NCBI GenBank assembly: GCA_003151275.1
Contig: PLXC01000136.1
Span: 31,339 to 95,338, forward strand
Direction of reading: 5' to 3'
Source: Candidatus Melainabacteria bacterium
GTDB taxonomy: Bacteria; Cyanobacteriota; Vampirovibrionia; Obscuribacterales; Obscuribacteraceae
Length of the DNA stretch: 64,000 nucleotides
How positions within the stretch are numbered: position 1 is the first letter of the stretch; each line of letters opens with the position of its first letter. Shown one piece after another: positions 1 to 10,018 of the stretch. The notes under the pieces are model-generated. The model was not told the DNA's origin and did no database searches. It saw only the letters and a program-made list of their open reading frames with translations. The position numbers were made by a program, and so were the translations under genes.

Positions 1-151
1 CTCGTGCCGCTGTGTCCAACATCGTGAACCCCATAGTCAGTACCGTCATATCGACAGCAATTGCCGCAATGACAATGAGAAAAAATGATGCAATGGCAAT
101 TTCGATCGCGCTTACGCCATGGCGCCCTCGTAGCTTCACTTTCTTACGCAT
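1..151 (-). CDS. TadE-like pilus/secretion protein, N-terminal part only
   Basis: The first 50 residues are visible, starting at an ATG at 151; the gene runs off the left edge. A short basic start (MRKKVKLRGRHG) is followed by one long hydrophobic helix preceded by SAIEIAIA, then DTAAR at the edge. This is the layout of TadE/TadG-like proteins, which are processed and anchored by this helix and act with Flp/Tad pilus or secretion machinery. It lies 14 bases after the stop of the 195-residue TadE-like gene, so both belong to one minus-strand operon. It resembles the protein starting at 10019. The family call is from the N-terminus only; its C-terminal part is unknown. Confidence 0.6.
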   Translation of the reverse strand, partial: MRKKVKLRGRHGVSAIEIAIASFFLIVIAAIAVDMTVLTMGFTMLDTAAR

Positions 152-165
152 AGTTAGCGAAAACC

Positions 166-753
166 TCATTGATTTAAGTTGGTCTCGTTCTCAAAAAAAC
201 AATCCATCCGAACGTTCGCGATGATCGGTTTGTCGAATCCTGTTATGCCTCCTAGAATGCTCCTCGCTCCAGGAAAGAGAGGCTGCACAACAGTTTGCAG
301 AATGCATTCGCAATTGTAAGTATTTGCTGTTGCGTCAGCAGCTGCAGGAAGCGGAGTGTTTCGCCCTGGGGTCGTAACTGAAGCAGGTCCCGCACCAAGC
401 GGACAGACCTTGATGTACACATCAGTCTGGGTAAGAGTCACTAGTCCGGCACCAATTCCGTTGATTGAGTTTTGCGCTACTGTTGTGGCAGTGTTCACTG
501 CTGAACGATCAGTTGGCGACGTGTCAACGAGAAAAGTTTTGCATCTAGCCGCTTGCTGTACGGACAAGCGTGCGGCATTGAGCACGAATAAGAATCTGAC
601 ACCAATCATACCGAAGGCTAACAGGGGCAGTATCAGCATGCAAAATGCTATTAAGAGCGTTGGTCCGAACTCAGCAAGAGTGTGCGCTCCCTGCGTGCGA
701 CGATGCCGGTTGTTTCTATTTTTCTGAAAACCCATGGCTATGCGCCTCTTCAT
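166..753 (-). CDS. TadE-like membrane-anchored protein
   Basis: 195 residues. A basic N-terminus (about residues 1-25) precedes AEFGPTLLIAFCMLILPLLA and a single long membrane helix ending near residue 55, followed by ARLSVQQAARCKTF and an extracytoplasmic domain with three cysteines in KVCPLGAGP and YNCECIL. The layout, AEF segment and helix match the 174-residue protein at 7469, including the endings CFFENETNLNQ and CYVENTAGLTQ, so they are paralogues. It is the first gene of a minus-strand operon that continues to the window edge, and faces away from the TPR gene at 951. Role in Tad-like pilus assembly is inferred from family and neighbours. Confidence 0.65.
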   Translation of the reverse strand: MKRRIAMGFQKNRNNRHRRTQGAHTLAEFGPTLLIAFCMLILPLLAFGMIGVRFLFVLNAARLSVQQAARCKTFLVDTSPTDRSAVNTATTVAQNSINGIGAGLVTLTQTDVYIKVCPLGAGPASVTTPGRNTPLPAAADATANTYNCECILQTVVQPLFPGARSILGGITGFDKPIIANVRMDCFFENETNLNQ

Positions 754-950
754 ATTTAGCCGAATTGATATGACTGGCTAGGTATACACGCGACCGACTG
801 TCCTGAAATTATCAGGAGTCACCACATACGATGACTTTGCCCTTCGACAATTTCCTAGTAACGGCTATTAAATAGAGTTCAGTTTTGATGGTGTTACCTG
901 CGCAAAACCGGACCAGGTGAGATAATGACAACTCTGGCGATCACGCCCAA

Positions 951-3578
951 ATGTCGCGCAGCATGCTCAACATACGTTCAGTGTCGATCAAAATTATGAA
1001 GCAGTCAGACGATAACTCCTTGGAGAAAGAAATATTCAGCTCAGGGCTTGCCAGTTCGAAGGGTACTCCAGGAGCTGCTTTGGCTCAATGCGCGCCATCA
1101 TATATAGTGGCAGCTAACGACTCAAGTGATACCGCAGATCTTCTCACTACTGTGCAGTCCGATGCTGAGCAACCGTCAGCGCGTAATCCTTTAGTAGGCA
1201 ATGTAGCTTCTCAACTTCTCAGAAAAAGCGTCACAGGTATGAAAGCCGTTCAACGGCTCGACCTCTCTAAATTGGCCCCAGGAGTCGTTCAGTTACCAGC
1301 TTTGCTTGGTAAACCGGGGATAGAGGTTGACCCAAAAGATGTGGACAATCTTGGCGTTGACACTTTGACAGCAATTGAAAAGTTAGCTGTTGAATTTCTA
1401 AATACCGAAACGCAAGTATATGAAGTGCCTACAGAATCGGCGTCGTTCATTCAAGTAAGCCGCCCAAAATCTCAGACAATAAATAGAATCGCTTTTGCAG
1501 CGAGCATCAAAAGTACTCAAAATAAACTTGGTTCCTTGGAGTCTCCAAAACAAAAAACGACTCGACAGGCCAATAGGCTTGTGGGGCTGCTGCGCACGTA
1601 CCGTGAACTGATTGCCATTGGCGTATCGGTCTTGTGTATTACGTATGTTTGTATGAGCATGCTCACTAATCAACTAATGAAACAGTGCCTGGCCGAAGGA
1701 ATTCGAAAGACTGACGCTCATCAATATAGAGACGCCGTCGCTTTGCTCGATAGATCCATTCGTTTTGATGACGGCAGCAGCGATGCATATCTATACCGCG
1801 GGCGGTGTCACTATTTTTTAAGTCACTATGAAAGGGCTTTCGAAGACTACGATAAATACCTGAGTTTTTACCCTAACAACGTCGAAGCATTGGAAAAACA
1901 TGCCGGTGCCGCGGTCGTTTTGAACAAGAACGAAATCGCAGTTCGCGACTACACCAAACTTTTGCAGTTGCAGCCCTATATATTCGATCAAGGACCAGCG
2001 CCTTTGACGAGTATGGGACTTGCTTTCAGGAGAACTAATCAATTTGAATTGTGTCTCCAATACTTGACCAAGTGTCTGCATATGTTTCCTAAAAACACGA
2101 CTGCCTACATAGAGCGGGCTTTGTGTTATCAGGGAGCGGGGCAATACAACAAAGCCATTAATGACTGCGCAAATGTTCTCAAGATCGATCCTGATAACGT
2201 TGGAGCACTTGTTGTGCGGGCACGCACCAATCAGTTGGCAAATGACTTTGTTCACGATTTGAAAGATCTCAACAAAGCGATTTTATTGAAACCGCAGGAC
2301 TCGCTCGTGCATCTCTACCGTGGGCTGCACTATGCGCATTTCCATGCATACGATCAGTCCATGGCCGACTTCAATCTTGCCGTGGCTTACGACAGCAAAA
2401 ATGAGGAGGCCTACAAACAAAAAGCGATTTTAGAGAGCGCCCGAGGCGATGTAACAGAAGCGCTGCACGAGTACATGAAGATCGCGTCGATTTCGCACTT
2501 TAGGGCCACTCCGGCGTTTTATATGCAGCGTGCTCAGCTCTTAATGCGCTTGCATCGATACCAAAGTGCGATTCAGGATCTACAGCTGGCTGCCGTGATC
2601 GATTGGCAACACCCTTCATCTTATTTATTGAAAAGCGCCGACTGTCACGGCATTTTAAAACAATATGGTCTGGCCTTAAGTGATTGCAAAAAGGTCCTGG
2701 CACTTGAACCTCGAAACTCGGAGGCCATGGTGAAGAGCGGCGTTTACCAAAAGCTTTCGGGCAATCAGGTCTCGGCTATTGATCAATATTTCAAAGCAAT
2801 CGCAATAGATCCAAACAATGCAGAAGCTTATCTAAGAAGAGGCGAGATCTATCTATCCAACAAACAATATTCCAGTGCTGCTGCGGATTTTAGGCGAGCA
2901 TTGCGAATAAATTCTTCGTTGACTGACGCGAGAGAGAAACTGGCGTTGTGTGAGTCCAAATCTTCGAGTCTGGCTACGGTCTCAGCCCCTAGAATGAAGA
3001 GAAACGGGCTCAGTAAAGCTCAACTTGCCGAACTAGGAGGAATGAACCTTGCCGGGTTACTGAGCAAAGGATATGACTCCTTGCACCGTGGTGACATCGA
3101 ATACGCTCTCGTCGCGTTCCTGAGAGCTGTGCAACTAGATCCCAGCGATCGCCCGGCGCACAGATATCTGTTCAGCGCCTACGTCGCTAACAGCGAAGGA
3201 ACGGAGGCAGCTGCCCAACTTGGAGCCTTACTTGGAATGGGCAGAGATCCCGATGATGAGCTTGCCATGGCTAAAACACTAATTACGATCGGCAGCGAAG
3301 CACAATGCAAAAATGCCTTTGATCGTCTGATCGATAAATATTCAACTGAACCGGCCGCTTTGGTGAAACTAGCCCAATTGTGTCAGTCCGAGGGTTACAA
3401 GGAAAGCGCCAGTCTTGCTTGTACAAAAGGGCTGCAACAGGTCACCGCCGAGAGTCAAATTCAAGAATTGAGGGGCATACAAAGTGCTCTTGCAAAGGAA
3501 TTGGCCGACCAGGCTACTGCGGCCAAATTGAAAACCACAGAAGAACAACCCGCTTCAAGAGCGGAACCTAAAGAGTGA
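951..3578 (+). CDS. Membrane-anchored TPR-repeat protein
   Basis: 875 residues. The first ~210 residues are polar and without recognisable domain; a membrane helix follows at about 214-234 (LIAIGVSVLCITYVCMSML), then about a dozen TPR units to residue ~790, with typical signatures such as ALLDRSIRFDDGSSDAYLYRG and AEAYLRRGEIYLSNKQYSSA. The C-terminus is polar. TPRs form a protein-binding solenoid; the partner is unknown. The architecture (polar N-terminus, one helix, TPR array) repeats in the genes at 4582 and 15519. No clear ribosome-binding site precedes the ATG at 951; ATGs at 963 and 996 are also possible. Confidence 0.8.
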   Translation: MSRSMLNIRSVSIKIMKQSDDNSLEKEIFSSGLASSKGTPGAALAQCAPSYIVAANDSSDTADLLTTVQSDAEQPSARNPLVGNVASQLLRKSVTGMKAVQRLDLSKLAPGVVQLPALLGKPGIEVDPKDVDNLGVDTLTAIEKLAVEFLNTETQVYEVPTESASFIQVSRPKSQTINRIAFAASIKSTQNKLGSLESPKQKTTRQANRLVGLLRTYRELIAIGVSVLCITYVCMSMLTNQLMKQCLAEGIRKTDAHQYRDAVALLDRSIRFDDGSSDAYLYRGRCHYFLSHYERAFEDYDKYLSFYPNNVEALEKHAGAAVVLNKNEIAVRDYTKLLQLQPYIFDQGPAPLTSMGLAFRRTNQFELCLQYLTKCLHMFPKNTTAYIERALCYQGAGQYNKAINDCANVLKIDPDNVGALVVRARTNQLANDFVHDLKDLNKAILLKPQDSLVHLYRGLHYAHFHAYDQSMADFNLAVAYDSKNEEAYKQKAILESARGDVTEALHEYMKIASISHFRATPAFYMQRAQLLMRLHRYQSAIQDLQLAAVIDWQHPSSYLLKSADCHGILKQYGLALSDCKKVLALEPRNSEAMVKSGVYQKLSGNQVSAIDQYFKAIAIDPNNAEAYLRRGEIYLSNKQYSSAAADFRRALRINSSLTDAREKLALCESKSSSLATVSAPRMKRNGLSKAQLAELGGMNLAGLLSKGYDSLHRGDIEYALVAFLRAVQLDPSDRPAHRYLFSAYVANSEGTEAAAQLGALLGMGRDPDDELAMAKTLITIGSEAQCKNAFDRLIDKYSTEPAALVKLAQLCQSEGYKESASLACTKGLQQVTAESQIQELRGIQSALAKELADQATAAKLKTTEEQPASRAEPKE

Positions 3579-3630
3579 GCACCATTCAATGGGCCAAGTG
3601 ACTTCCATCATCATGTGGTGCACGAGCTGA

Positions 3631-4515
3631 TTACCACGCACCTTCAATAACCATTGCGTTTGCTTCGGTGAGTTCGAGAGTCTTCGGCGGTTCATCAGTA
3701 TCAATTACAAATGGCATATTCCAATAATATGTCAGTCCTGATACCTTATGTGTCCCGATCAACCACCACGAGCCTGGCAGCACCTTCACAGTGCCAAAAC
3801 GTGTCTGCTTGCCATCGAATTTCTGGATCTGCACGTCAACAGGAAATAGACCTTTTCTGACCGACTCGGTTTCGCTGTCAACTCTAGTTTCGTCATAATC
3901 TTCTTTGGCTCGTCGATAAAGTCTCATCCTCTCTTTTTCAGCGAGGTTAAGGCGGATGCATTCCGTTTTTATGTACGGCATCATTTCACTTGTCCACGTA
4001 TACATTTCGGACAGGACATGTGGAGAACCTAAACCGCTTCTTCGCAAAGCCGCTTTATACGCGTATTGCCAGCGCCATCCACCGAATGGATAAGCGCGCA
4101 ACGCCTGCGTTCTTTGGGTGTAACCTGAAGTGATCAACATGTTTTTTAAGCCGTTCTTTTCCGTCTCAGGAAGTCCTTTGACCTGCTGTTTCTGGCGTGG
4201 TGGCAGCATTGGATAAGGATAGACAGTGAATTCGTTAATCGCTTCAAAATTATGTGGAACGTTGATCACCACTTTGACTGCCACTTTCGTTTCGGTTTCA
4301 GGTTTGATTGTGCCTTTGCGTTCTGGAGGCAAAAAATCGCTCGTGCTAAATCCGTGATCAGATGATTTCTCGTTCGACTTCTGCACTGGCGCTGAATCAT
4401 TGATCTCGCCTGTTAAATTTGACGATGCGGTTTGCTGAGCGCAAACAGCGCCTAAGCTCAGGGCAAGCAGCAAGGAGAGCGTGGAGGCACAAATGGCGAA
4501 CTTATTGAAAAACAT
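3631..4515 (-). CDS. Exported protein of unknown function
   Basis: About 294 residues with a clear signal peptide: MFFNKFAICASTLSLLLALS followed by LGAVCAQQ, which suggests cleavage after AVCA. I prefer this ATG; an in-frame ATG at 4545 would add ten residues. The mature part is hydrophilic with several Trp/Tyr-rich stretches (GGWRWQYAYKAALR, PGSWWLIGTHKVSGLTYYW). I do not recognise the family. It follows the large TPR gene on the same strand with a short gap, so the two may be co-transcribed. A TATCC-type near-palindrome (4548-4559) abuts the upstream ATG. Confidence 0.6.
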   Translation of the reverse strand: MFFNKFAICASTLSLLLALSLGAVCAQQTASSNLTGEINDSAPVQKSNEKSSDHGFSTSDFLPPERKGTIKPETETKVAVKVVINVPHNFEAINEFTVYPYPMLPPRQKQQVKGLPETEKNGLKNMLITSGYTQRTQALRAYPFGGWRWQYAYKAALRRSGLGSPHVLSEMYTWTSEMMPYIKTECIRLNLAEKERMRLYRRAKEDYDETRVDSETESVRKGLFPVDVQIQKFDGKQTRFGTVKVLPGSWWLIGTHKVSGLTYYWNMPFVIDTDEPPKTLELTEANAMVIEGAW

Positions 4516-4581
4516 GATCCATCCAAGGCGTAGTTGAATCGCCATTTTATCCGAGGATAGCGATCTTTGAATGGGAAGGAT

Positions 4582-7041
4582 TTAACCGCCAATGTCGATG
4601 CCGGCTTTGCCAGCCGCGCCATTATTTGGATGAATTGCTTCTTCCCTAAGTGAAGCATAAAACTCGCGAACGGCACCAGCACTCGGTCCCTTCATAGCGT
4701 CTTCGCAAACTTTAAGCGCTTTCTGTGGTTCTCCCGAATCAGCATAGGTTTTTGCCAGTCCCAGCAAAGCTCTACCATCTGCTGGTCGGCTCACCAAAAT
4801 TCTCAAATAAATTTCAATGGCTTTATCGGGCTGTCCTGCAAGTTTGTAACATTTAGCTTGTTGGTAAAAATCGGCATCCTGCAGTCCACCCAGGGAAACT
4901 AAAGCGTCAAATTGTTCAAGTGCGGCCGTACTTGCACCTGAGTCCGCAAGAGCATGCGCTAAATATCGTCTTGAAACTGGGTCGTTAGGATGGCGGCTAA
5001 CAGCTGCTTGCAAGAGAGCGACGGCATCCATGGCGTTCCCCTTGGTGAGTTGTTTGTATCCAACTTCAACCAGCTCCTTGTCTGTCATAGCGGCAAGAAC
5101 TTTTGCTGTGTACCGTGTTGAAGCTCTGGTCGGCAGATCTACACTAACAGCGCTGAATTTTTTCATAGCGGCCTGCGCTACGTTACGCTTAGTAACTGCT
5201 TCAGTTAGAGATGGATTCGAGGCAATTGCTCGTTCTAAGTCATTTGAAGCGCTGATCCAGTCCTTTTGTTGGAGATAATAGTTGCCGCGACTTAAAAAAG
5301 CGTTTGCATTTTTGTTGTCAGCATTGATCGCTGCGGTAAAGTCATTCATCGCAGAGATGGAGTTGCCCATTGAATCTTCGCACTTACCCCTTAGATAAAG
5401 AGCCTGCGAATTGTTAGGCGACAGCCTCAAGATAACGCCACAGTCAGTAAGGGCATTCTGAAACTTGCCCATAGTTACAAGCGCTCCAGCCCTGCCAGCT
5501 AGGGCTTTCAAGTCTTTTGGATCTGTCTTGAGAATGTTGGTGTAGGCAGCAGCAGCTTGCTCTTGCTTGCCAAGTTTTTCAGCCAATGTGGCGAGAACAC
5601 TGTAGTATTTCAGCGAGTTTGCACCAAGTTTGCCTAGAGCCAAATAGTCTGAATAAGCTTTTTCGTAAGCATGTCCCTTTAGGAGCAACTCAGCGCGCGC
5701 CTGATAGGCTTCGGACGATTGTGAGTCTACGGCGATCGCTTTGTTAAAATAATCCATGGCCTTTGCTGGTTGCTTACGATCGGACCAAAACCTCGCTTCG
5801 AAGTACAGTGGACGTGCATCTTTAGGCGCTATTTTTCCAGCTCTTCTCATATCGGCCAGAGCCAATGCATCTTCTGACATTTGGGAATGGCACCATCCTC
5901 GGTGCACTAACGCATCAATATTCTTTGGCTGACGACTGAGAACGGAATTGTAAATGGAAATCGCCTGCACTGGCTTCTTCAGCTGAGCGTAAGCGTACGC
6001 GTCGCCGGCAAGAAAACTAATTTCTTTTGAGTTCATTCTGATCGCTTGCTCGAAATCGTCGATCGCTTTTTGATATTGTCCTGTCTTCGTATAGGCGATA
6101 GCTCTATTGGCATATTGATAATCTCGCGGCGATTGAGTCTTCGACGATAAAAGACCGTTGTAAAGATCGATGGCTAGATCGTAATCGCCATTTGCTAGAT
6201 AAACTGAACCAATACGATTTAATATTTCTGGATCGGCTGAGTGCAGTGACAACCCCTTTTGGTAGTCGGCACTTGCTTCTTTGAATAATTTCAAAGCCTG
6301 ATAGACTCGACCTCGGGCGTAATATGCAGTCGCCTCTTGTGGATTGGCTGTAACTGCCGCGTTCGCAGACTCAAGCGCTTTGACATATTCTTTTTTATCA
6401 AGTAACACGGAAGCCTCGGCGATGCTTTTGTTCGCGTTCATCGAAGCAAAATAATTGACTAAGAAATAAATCGCCGAAGCGCCCAGAACACAAATGCAAA
6501 TTACCAGAGCATGAGAGCGTATAAAGGCGGTTGGGTCGACGCTGACTTTGTTCCTCGGGGCAGCAGCTTGTCTGCTGCGGCTCGTTTTTTGTTCTTCCTG
6601 CGATTTCTGGGCTCGTTCGGCCCCCATCTCTTCTGCTCTCGCTATGCTTTGCGCATATCGAATAGTTGCGGGTGGTGGCACTGATGGGGAGGGAATAGCG
6701 TCAAGAGCCTCTGGAACATAGTTAGACTCGGGTGCAACTTCGTCAGCTAGCGAAGTTTTATCTTCAGATGCAGTCTCGTCTGGATGACTAGGTAGTGTTT
6801 CTGAAAGCGCCTCACTTTCCTGTTCTGCCGAGACTTGTTCCAGGTTATCTGCTCCTGCGCTAAGCAATTTCGCAAGCGCATTGGTCGATTCGTCCGGTTT
6901 CTCTGGTTGCTTCTCAGGAGTTCGAGCCAGACCTTTCAACAACGACCAACTTGACACAGGCTCTGCTTTTTCGCTTGAGTTGTCGTCAGTTCCGTGACTC
7001 AGTGGGTCGTCAGTTACTTTGTCGGAATTTGGCGATGCCAT
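4582..7041 (-). CDS. Membrane-anchored TPR-repeat protein
   Basis: 819 residues. Residues 1-175 are acidic and low in hydrophobic residues, probably disordered and cytoplasmic; a membrane helix lies at about 177-199 (ALVICICVLGASAIYFLVNY). Residues ~205-800 are a long TPR array with repeated A-x-YxxRGxxY patterns. It ends in a short glycine-containing tail. Same architecture as the proteins at 951 and 15519. The TPR domain is inferred to lie outside the cytoplasmic membrane if the N-terminus is inside. Binding partner unknown; candidates are the neighbouring Tad-like proteins. Confidence 0.8.
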   Translation of the reverse strand: MASPNSDKVTDDPLSHGTDDNSSEKAEPVSSWSLLKGLARTPEKQPEKPDESTNALAKLLSAGADNLEQVSAEQESEALSETLPSHPDETASEDKTSLADEVAPESNYVPEALDAIPSPSVPPPATIRYAQSIARAEEMGAERAQKSQEEQKTSRSRQAAAPRNKVSVDPTAFIRSHALVICICVLGASAIYFLVNYFASMNANKSIAEASVLLDKKEYVKALESANAAVTANPQEATAYYARGRVYQALKLFKEASADYQKGLSLHSADPEILNRIGSVYLANGDYDLAIDLYNGLLSSKTQSPRDYQYANRAIAYTKTGQYQKAIDDFEQAIRMNSKEISFLAGDAYAYAQLKKPVQAISIYNSVLSRQPKNIDALVHRGWCHSQMSEDALALADMRRAGKIAPKDARPLYFEARFWSDRKQPAKAMDYFNKAIAVDSQSSEAYQARAELLLKGHAYEKAYSDYLALGKLGANSLKYYSVLATLAEKLGKQEQAAAAYTNILKTDPKDLKALAGRAGALVTMGKFQNALTDCGVILRLSPNNSQALYLRGKCEDSMGNSISAMNDFTAAINADNKNANAFLSRGNYYLQQKDWISASNDLERAIASNPSLTEAVTKRNVAQAAMKKFSAVSVDLPTRASTRYTAKVLAAMTDKELVEVGYKQLTKGNAMDAVALLQAAVSRHPNDPVSRRYLAHALADSGASTAALEQFDALVSLGGLQDADFYQQAKCYKLAGQPDKAIEIYLRILVSRPADGRALLGLAKTYADSGEPQKALKVCEDAMKGPSAGAVREFYASLREEAIHPNNGAAGKAGIDIGG

Positions 7042-7468
7042 GAATGAACTTCCTAGATAATTTGAAGGATTATGGAAAAAAGCGTCTGTCAGCCAATGAT
7101 GTCGAGCAGGTTGTCTACTGGATCACGCGTGTTTCTTTGGCGCCTCATCCGGTCTGAAAGTCTGCCATCCTTAGCCCAGAGGAAAGACTTTAGTTGAATA
7201 TACCCACAAACTCTACGATTACAACGCCTCTCTCCGCATTTTAGAGTCTAGCCATGTGCGCAGAGGGGGGTGATTGTGCTCTAGGCTCAGGGCGAACCTT
7301 CGTCAGATCGCTTGCCTTGATCGTCGGATGCCATTGACCAAACATTTTACTGCGTGATAGGTTAGCAATAAGGAATAAACTTTGGAAAATGGGCATAACA
7401 GTCGTAGGCGACGTATGCGTTCAGTTCGAAGGTATATCGTTCCGTGACCTCTTTAGTAGGGTGAAACC
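7042..7468. other. Intergenic region between divergent genes
   Basis: 427 bases between the divergent TPR gene and the TadE-like operon. It must hold promoters for both directions. I see no RNA gene, riboswitch or convincing repeat. An AGGGTG ribosome-binding site lies just before the GTG at 7469. Confidence 0.4.
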
Positions 7469-7993
7469 GTGACTTTATATATGAAGCGAACAAATAGAAG
7501 AAAAAATGGCTCGGTCATCGCAGAATTCCCCGCCACGTTGTACCTAATTTTCGTTGGTCTCCTCGTACCTATGATGGGACTGGGAATGATTGGCTATCGT
7601 ATTTCAATGATTTACTTCGCTGTCCGCGACGCTTGCTATCAAGCTGCTAAATCGCCAACATTCTCGCTGGCTCAAACCAATGCAGCTACGGCATGGACCA
7701 AAGACAAAGCTGCTTGGACCGGAATTGATCCAACAAGCACAGAAATTATCTATATAATCACTCAGCCGCTGCCTACGGGCACCGAAAAGAAGACTGCTTC
7801 AAAGTTGCCAGTTTCACCTCCGCCAGACCCTGCAGCAAATGCTTACTTCATACGACTCATCGCTCAAACCTCAGTTGAACCGTTTTTCTACGGAAAATGG
7901 GAAGGCTTGAAAGTACCTGGATTAACTGCTCCCGTACCATTGCAGATGACTTATCAATGCTACGTCGAGAACACCGCTGGATTAACCCAATAA
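7469..7993 (+). CDS. TadE-like membrane-anchored protein
   Basis: 174 residues from a GTG start with AGGGTG six bases upstream. Basic N-terminus (MKRTNRRKNGS), AEFPATLYLIFVGLL, then a long helix to about residue 55 and a ~120-residue outer domain. It has the TadE/TadG type of N-terminal anchor. It is a paralogue of the gene at 166-753. It opens a three-gene plus-strand operon: TadE-like, von Willebrand TadG-like, TadE-like with Ala-rich tail. Function inferred: minor pilin or surface component of a Tad-type system; no tad motor genes are in the window. Confidence 0.65.
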   Translation: MTLYMKRTNRRKNGSVIAEFPATLYLIFVGLLVPMMGLGMIGYRISMIYFAVRDACYQAAKSPTFSLAQTNAATAWTKDKAAWTGIDPTSTEIIYIITQPLPTGTEKKTASKLPVSPPPDPAANAYFIRLIAQTSVEPFFYGKWEGLKVPGLTAPVPLQMTYQCYVENTAGLTQ

Positions 7994-8023
7994 CCCAACT
8001 ACATTGATTACGAGGATCGCCCG

Positions 8024-10006
8024 ATGAATCGACAGGCTAATTTAAGAAAGAACAGAGGCGCCAGCACAATCGTGCTGATGCTTGTTCTGGCATTTTTCGT
8101 TATTCTTCCGCTGGGATTGCTGGGATTTGAGATTACGCGCAGTTTCTTGATTCAACAAGAGCTTCGGAACATTACCGACTCGGCAGCGCTTTCCGGCACA
8201 GCAGCTATGGCTAGCTCGCCTGAAAAAGACGCATTGGGCGTCGTGATTCCCTATGCGACACGTCAGCAGGTTGCAATGACCGCTGCTGCTCAGACATTTG
8301 AGTTCAACAGTATTCTTCAGACTCCATTCAGTGCGACCAATGTTAATCCTATTTATAATCCAAGGCCTCCATCTCCTCAGACGCCTGCCTTGCACAATGC
8401 GACTTTGAATATTCTTCTTTTGGATCAGACCGGCGCACAAGTCGCAACTGGAACGCCAGCTGCCACCATATCCGTGCAGTCGTTCTATACTGATGCACCT
8501 ATTTTTGTTTCTAAGATTTTGCCTGTGCAGAGTCAGTTCACTCTACAGTCCACTTCTAACGGTGGTCTTCCACAATTAGACGTCATTCTCTGTCTAGATA
8601 TTTCTGGTTCAATGGACGATCAAACCAACATAACTTTCATCAACCGCTACTGGGATAAGGCCGCCTCACCTGCCGGGCAAAAGATGGTTTATTCCATACC
8701 CACCAGCTCTACTGGCAAGTTTGGGCAAGGAGTCATGTTTAGTGTTCTCGTTCCTGCAGTGACCGGAACCTCTCTCAATATCTACCCACCGCAGAATCTT
8801 GAGAATGCTACATATCAGGGTGCAGGCGCCAACCGAAATGGCTTCACCTGGTCTGAAACACCTGATGCCTCAGCCCCTGCGTTTACATTCAGCCGGTTAA
8901 AAGGACTACGCTCCAATACGACTTATCCTGCTGGCCCAGTCAGCATGCCAGAACAAGGAATGCCACCAGGCAATTATCAGTTCCCCGCCACTACCGTAGA
9001 CCGCACTAATCCGGTAACAGGAGTTCAGTTGAACCCAAAACTACAGGATCCAACTGGTGGTTTTACCGACATGATAATCACTATGTCTTTCCCTCAATCT
9101 GTCACTACGCCGCAGGGAACCTTCATATTTGATTCGTACGCAACGGAAGTAGAAGCACAACGTGGCAATATGGAAAACCTGATTGCTTTGAAATCCGCAT
9201 GTGGCAATACTGTCCCCGTCGCGATCGGGCAACCTCCCAAAACAGGTTACTTTGGAGCCTATGAGACTTACGTGCTGCAAAATGCTCTGCCGATATCCAC
9301 TGCTCGGGATGCCGCTTATAACTTCTTCAATACGATGAACATCAGCTCTAATGCTCACTTTGGTTTGGTATGTTTCTCTACCACGCCTGGCACTGCTCCG
9401 ACCGATGTCTTCTCAGACACAAATGACAATCTCAGCAAAGCTTATCCGACCGGCGGTACGGGTACATTCCCGAATCCAATGGTGCCGTTAAGCAAGACCA
9501 ATTCCAACACTCAACAATTCCAAGATGTAACCAAGGGTATTGAAGGAGCTTCTACTTATACCCCACCGATTGTCTACGATCCGCTGTTATTTCCTCTCAG
9601 GGCTGAAGGCTCTACAGACATCGCCGAATCTCTTTCAACGGCTTTGGGTCAGTTGGCGATACCAGGTAGTGCTCTTGTGCGGCCGACTGCCAAGCGCGCC
9701 ATAGTTCTGTTCACTGACGGAGTGTCGAACCGACCTCTGCCATCAGCTGGGTCAGACGCACTTGCCTCCCTTCAGGGGGCTGCTGCCAAGAATGCTCCAT
9801 ATGGGGTTCCGATCTACACGATTGGACTTTCACAAAATCTAGCAATCCAGACCTCCGAAAACAACTTGCTTGGTGACACTGCAGCAACCCCAAATGGAAT
9901 CGCTTACTTGTCTGGTAATAATGCTAGTTATATCTCCGTAACCAATGCCTCTCAACTTGACCAGGCGTTTCAAACCATCGCTCGTTCTCTCTGTGCTATT
10001 CAGTAA
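8024..10006 (+). CDS. TadG-like protein with split von Willebrand factor A domain
   Basis: 660 residues. After a basic start comes an N-terminal helix (STIVLMLVLAFFVILPLGLL) and the typical TadG stretch RNITDSAALSGTAAMAS. The von Willebrand A metal site starts at DISGSMDD (~residue 191); matching later elements are GSTDIAESLSTAL and AIVLFTDGVSNRP (~530-570). Between them lie more than 300 residues, far longer than the usual spacing, so a large insertion sits inside the A domain. Family role: surface or pilus-associated adhesion or assembly. It sits 30 bases after the TadE-like gene and before the Ala-rich TadE-like gene. Confidence 0.8.
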   Translation: MNRQANLRKNRGASTIVLMLVLAFFVILPLGLLGFEITRSFLIQQELRNITDSAALSGTAAMASSPEKDALGVVIPYATRQQVAMTAAAQTFEFNSILQTPFSATNVNPIYNPRPPSPQTPALHNATLNILLLDQTGAQVATGTPAATISVQSFYTDAPIFVSKILPVQSQFTLQSTSNGGLPQLDVILCLDISGSMDDQTNITFINRYWDKAASPAGQKMVYSIPTSSTGKFGQGVMFSVLVPAVTGTSLNIYPPQNLENATYQGAGANRNGFTWSETPDASAPAFTFSRLKGLRSNTTYPAGPVSMPEQGMPPGNYQFPATTVDRTNPVTGVQLNPKLQDPTGGFTDMIITMSFPQSVTTPQGTFIFDSYATEVEAQRGNMENLIALKSACGNTVPVAIGQPPKTGYFGAYETYVLQNALPISTARDAAYNFFNTMNISSNAHFGLVCFSTTPGTAPTDVFSDTNDNLSKAYPTGGTGTFPNPMVPLSKTNSNTQQFQDVTKGIEGASTYTPPIVYDPLLFPLRAEGSTDIAESLSTALGQLAIPGSALVRPTAKRAIVLFTDGVSNRPLPSAGSDALASLQGAAAKNAPYGVPIYTIGLSQNLAIQTSENNLLGDTAATPNGIAYLSGNNASYISVTNASQLDQAFQTIARSLCAIQ

Positions 10007-10018
10007 AAGGTGGATGTC

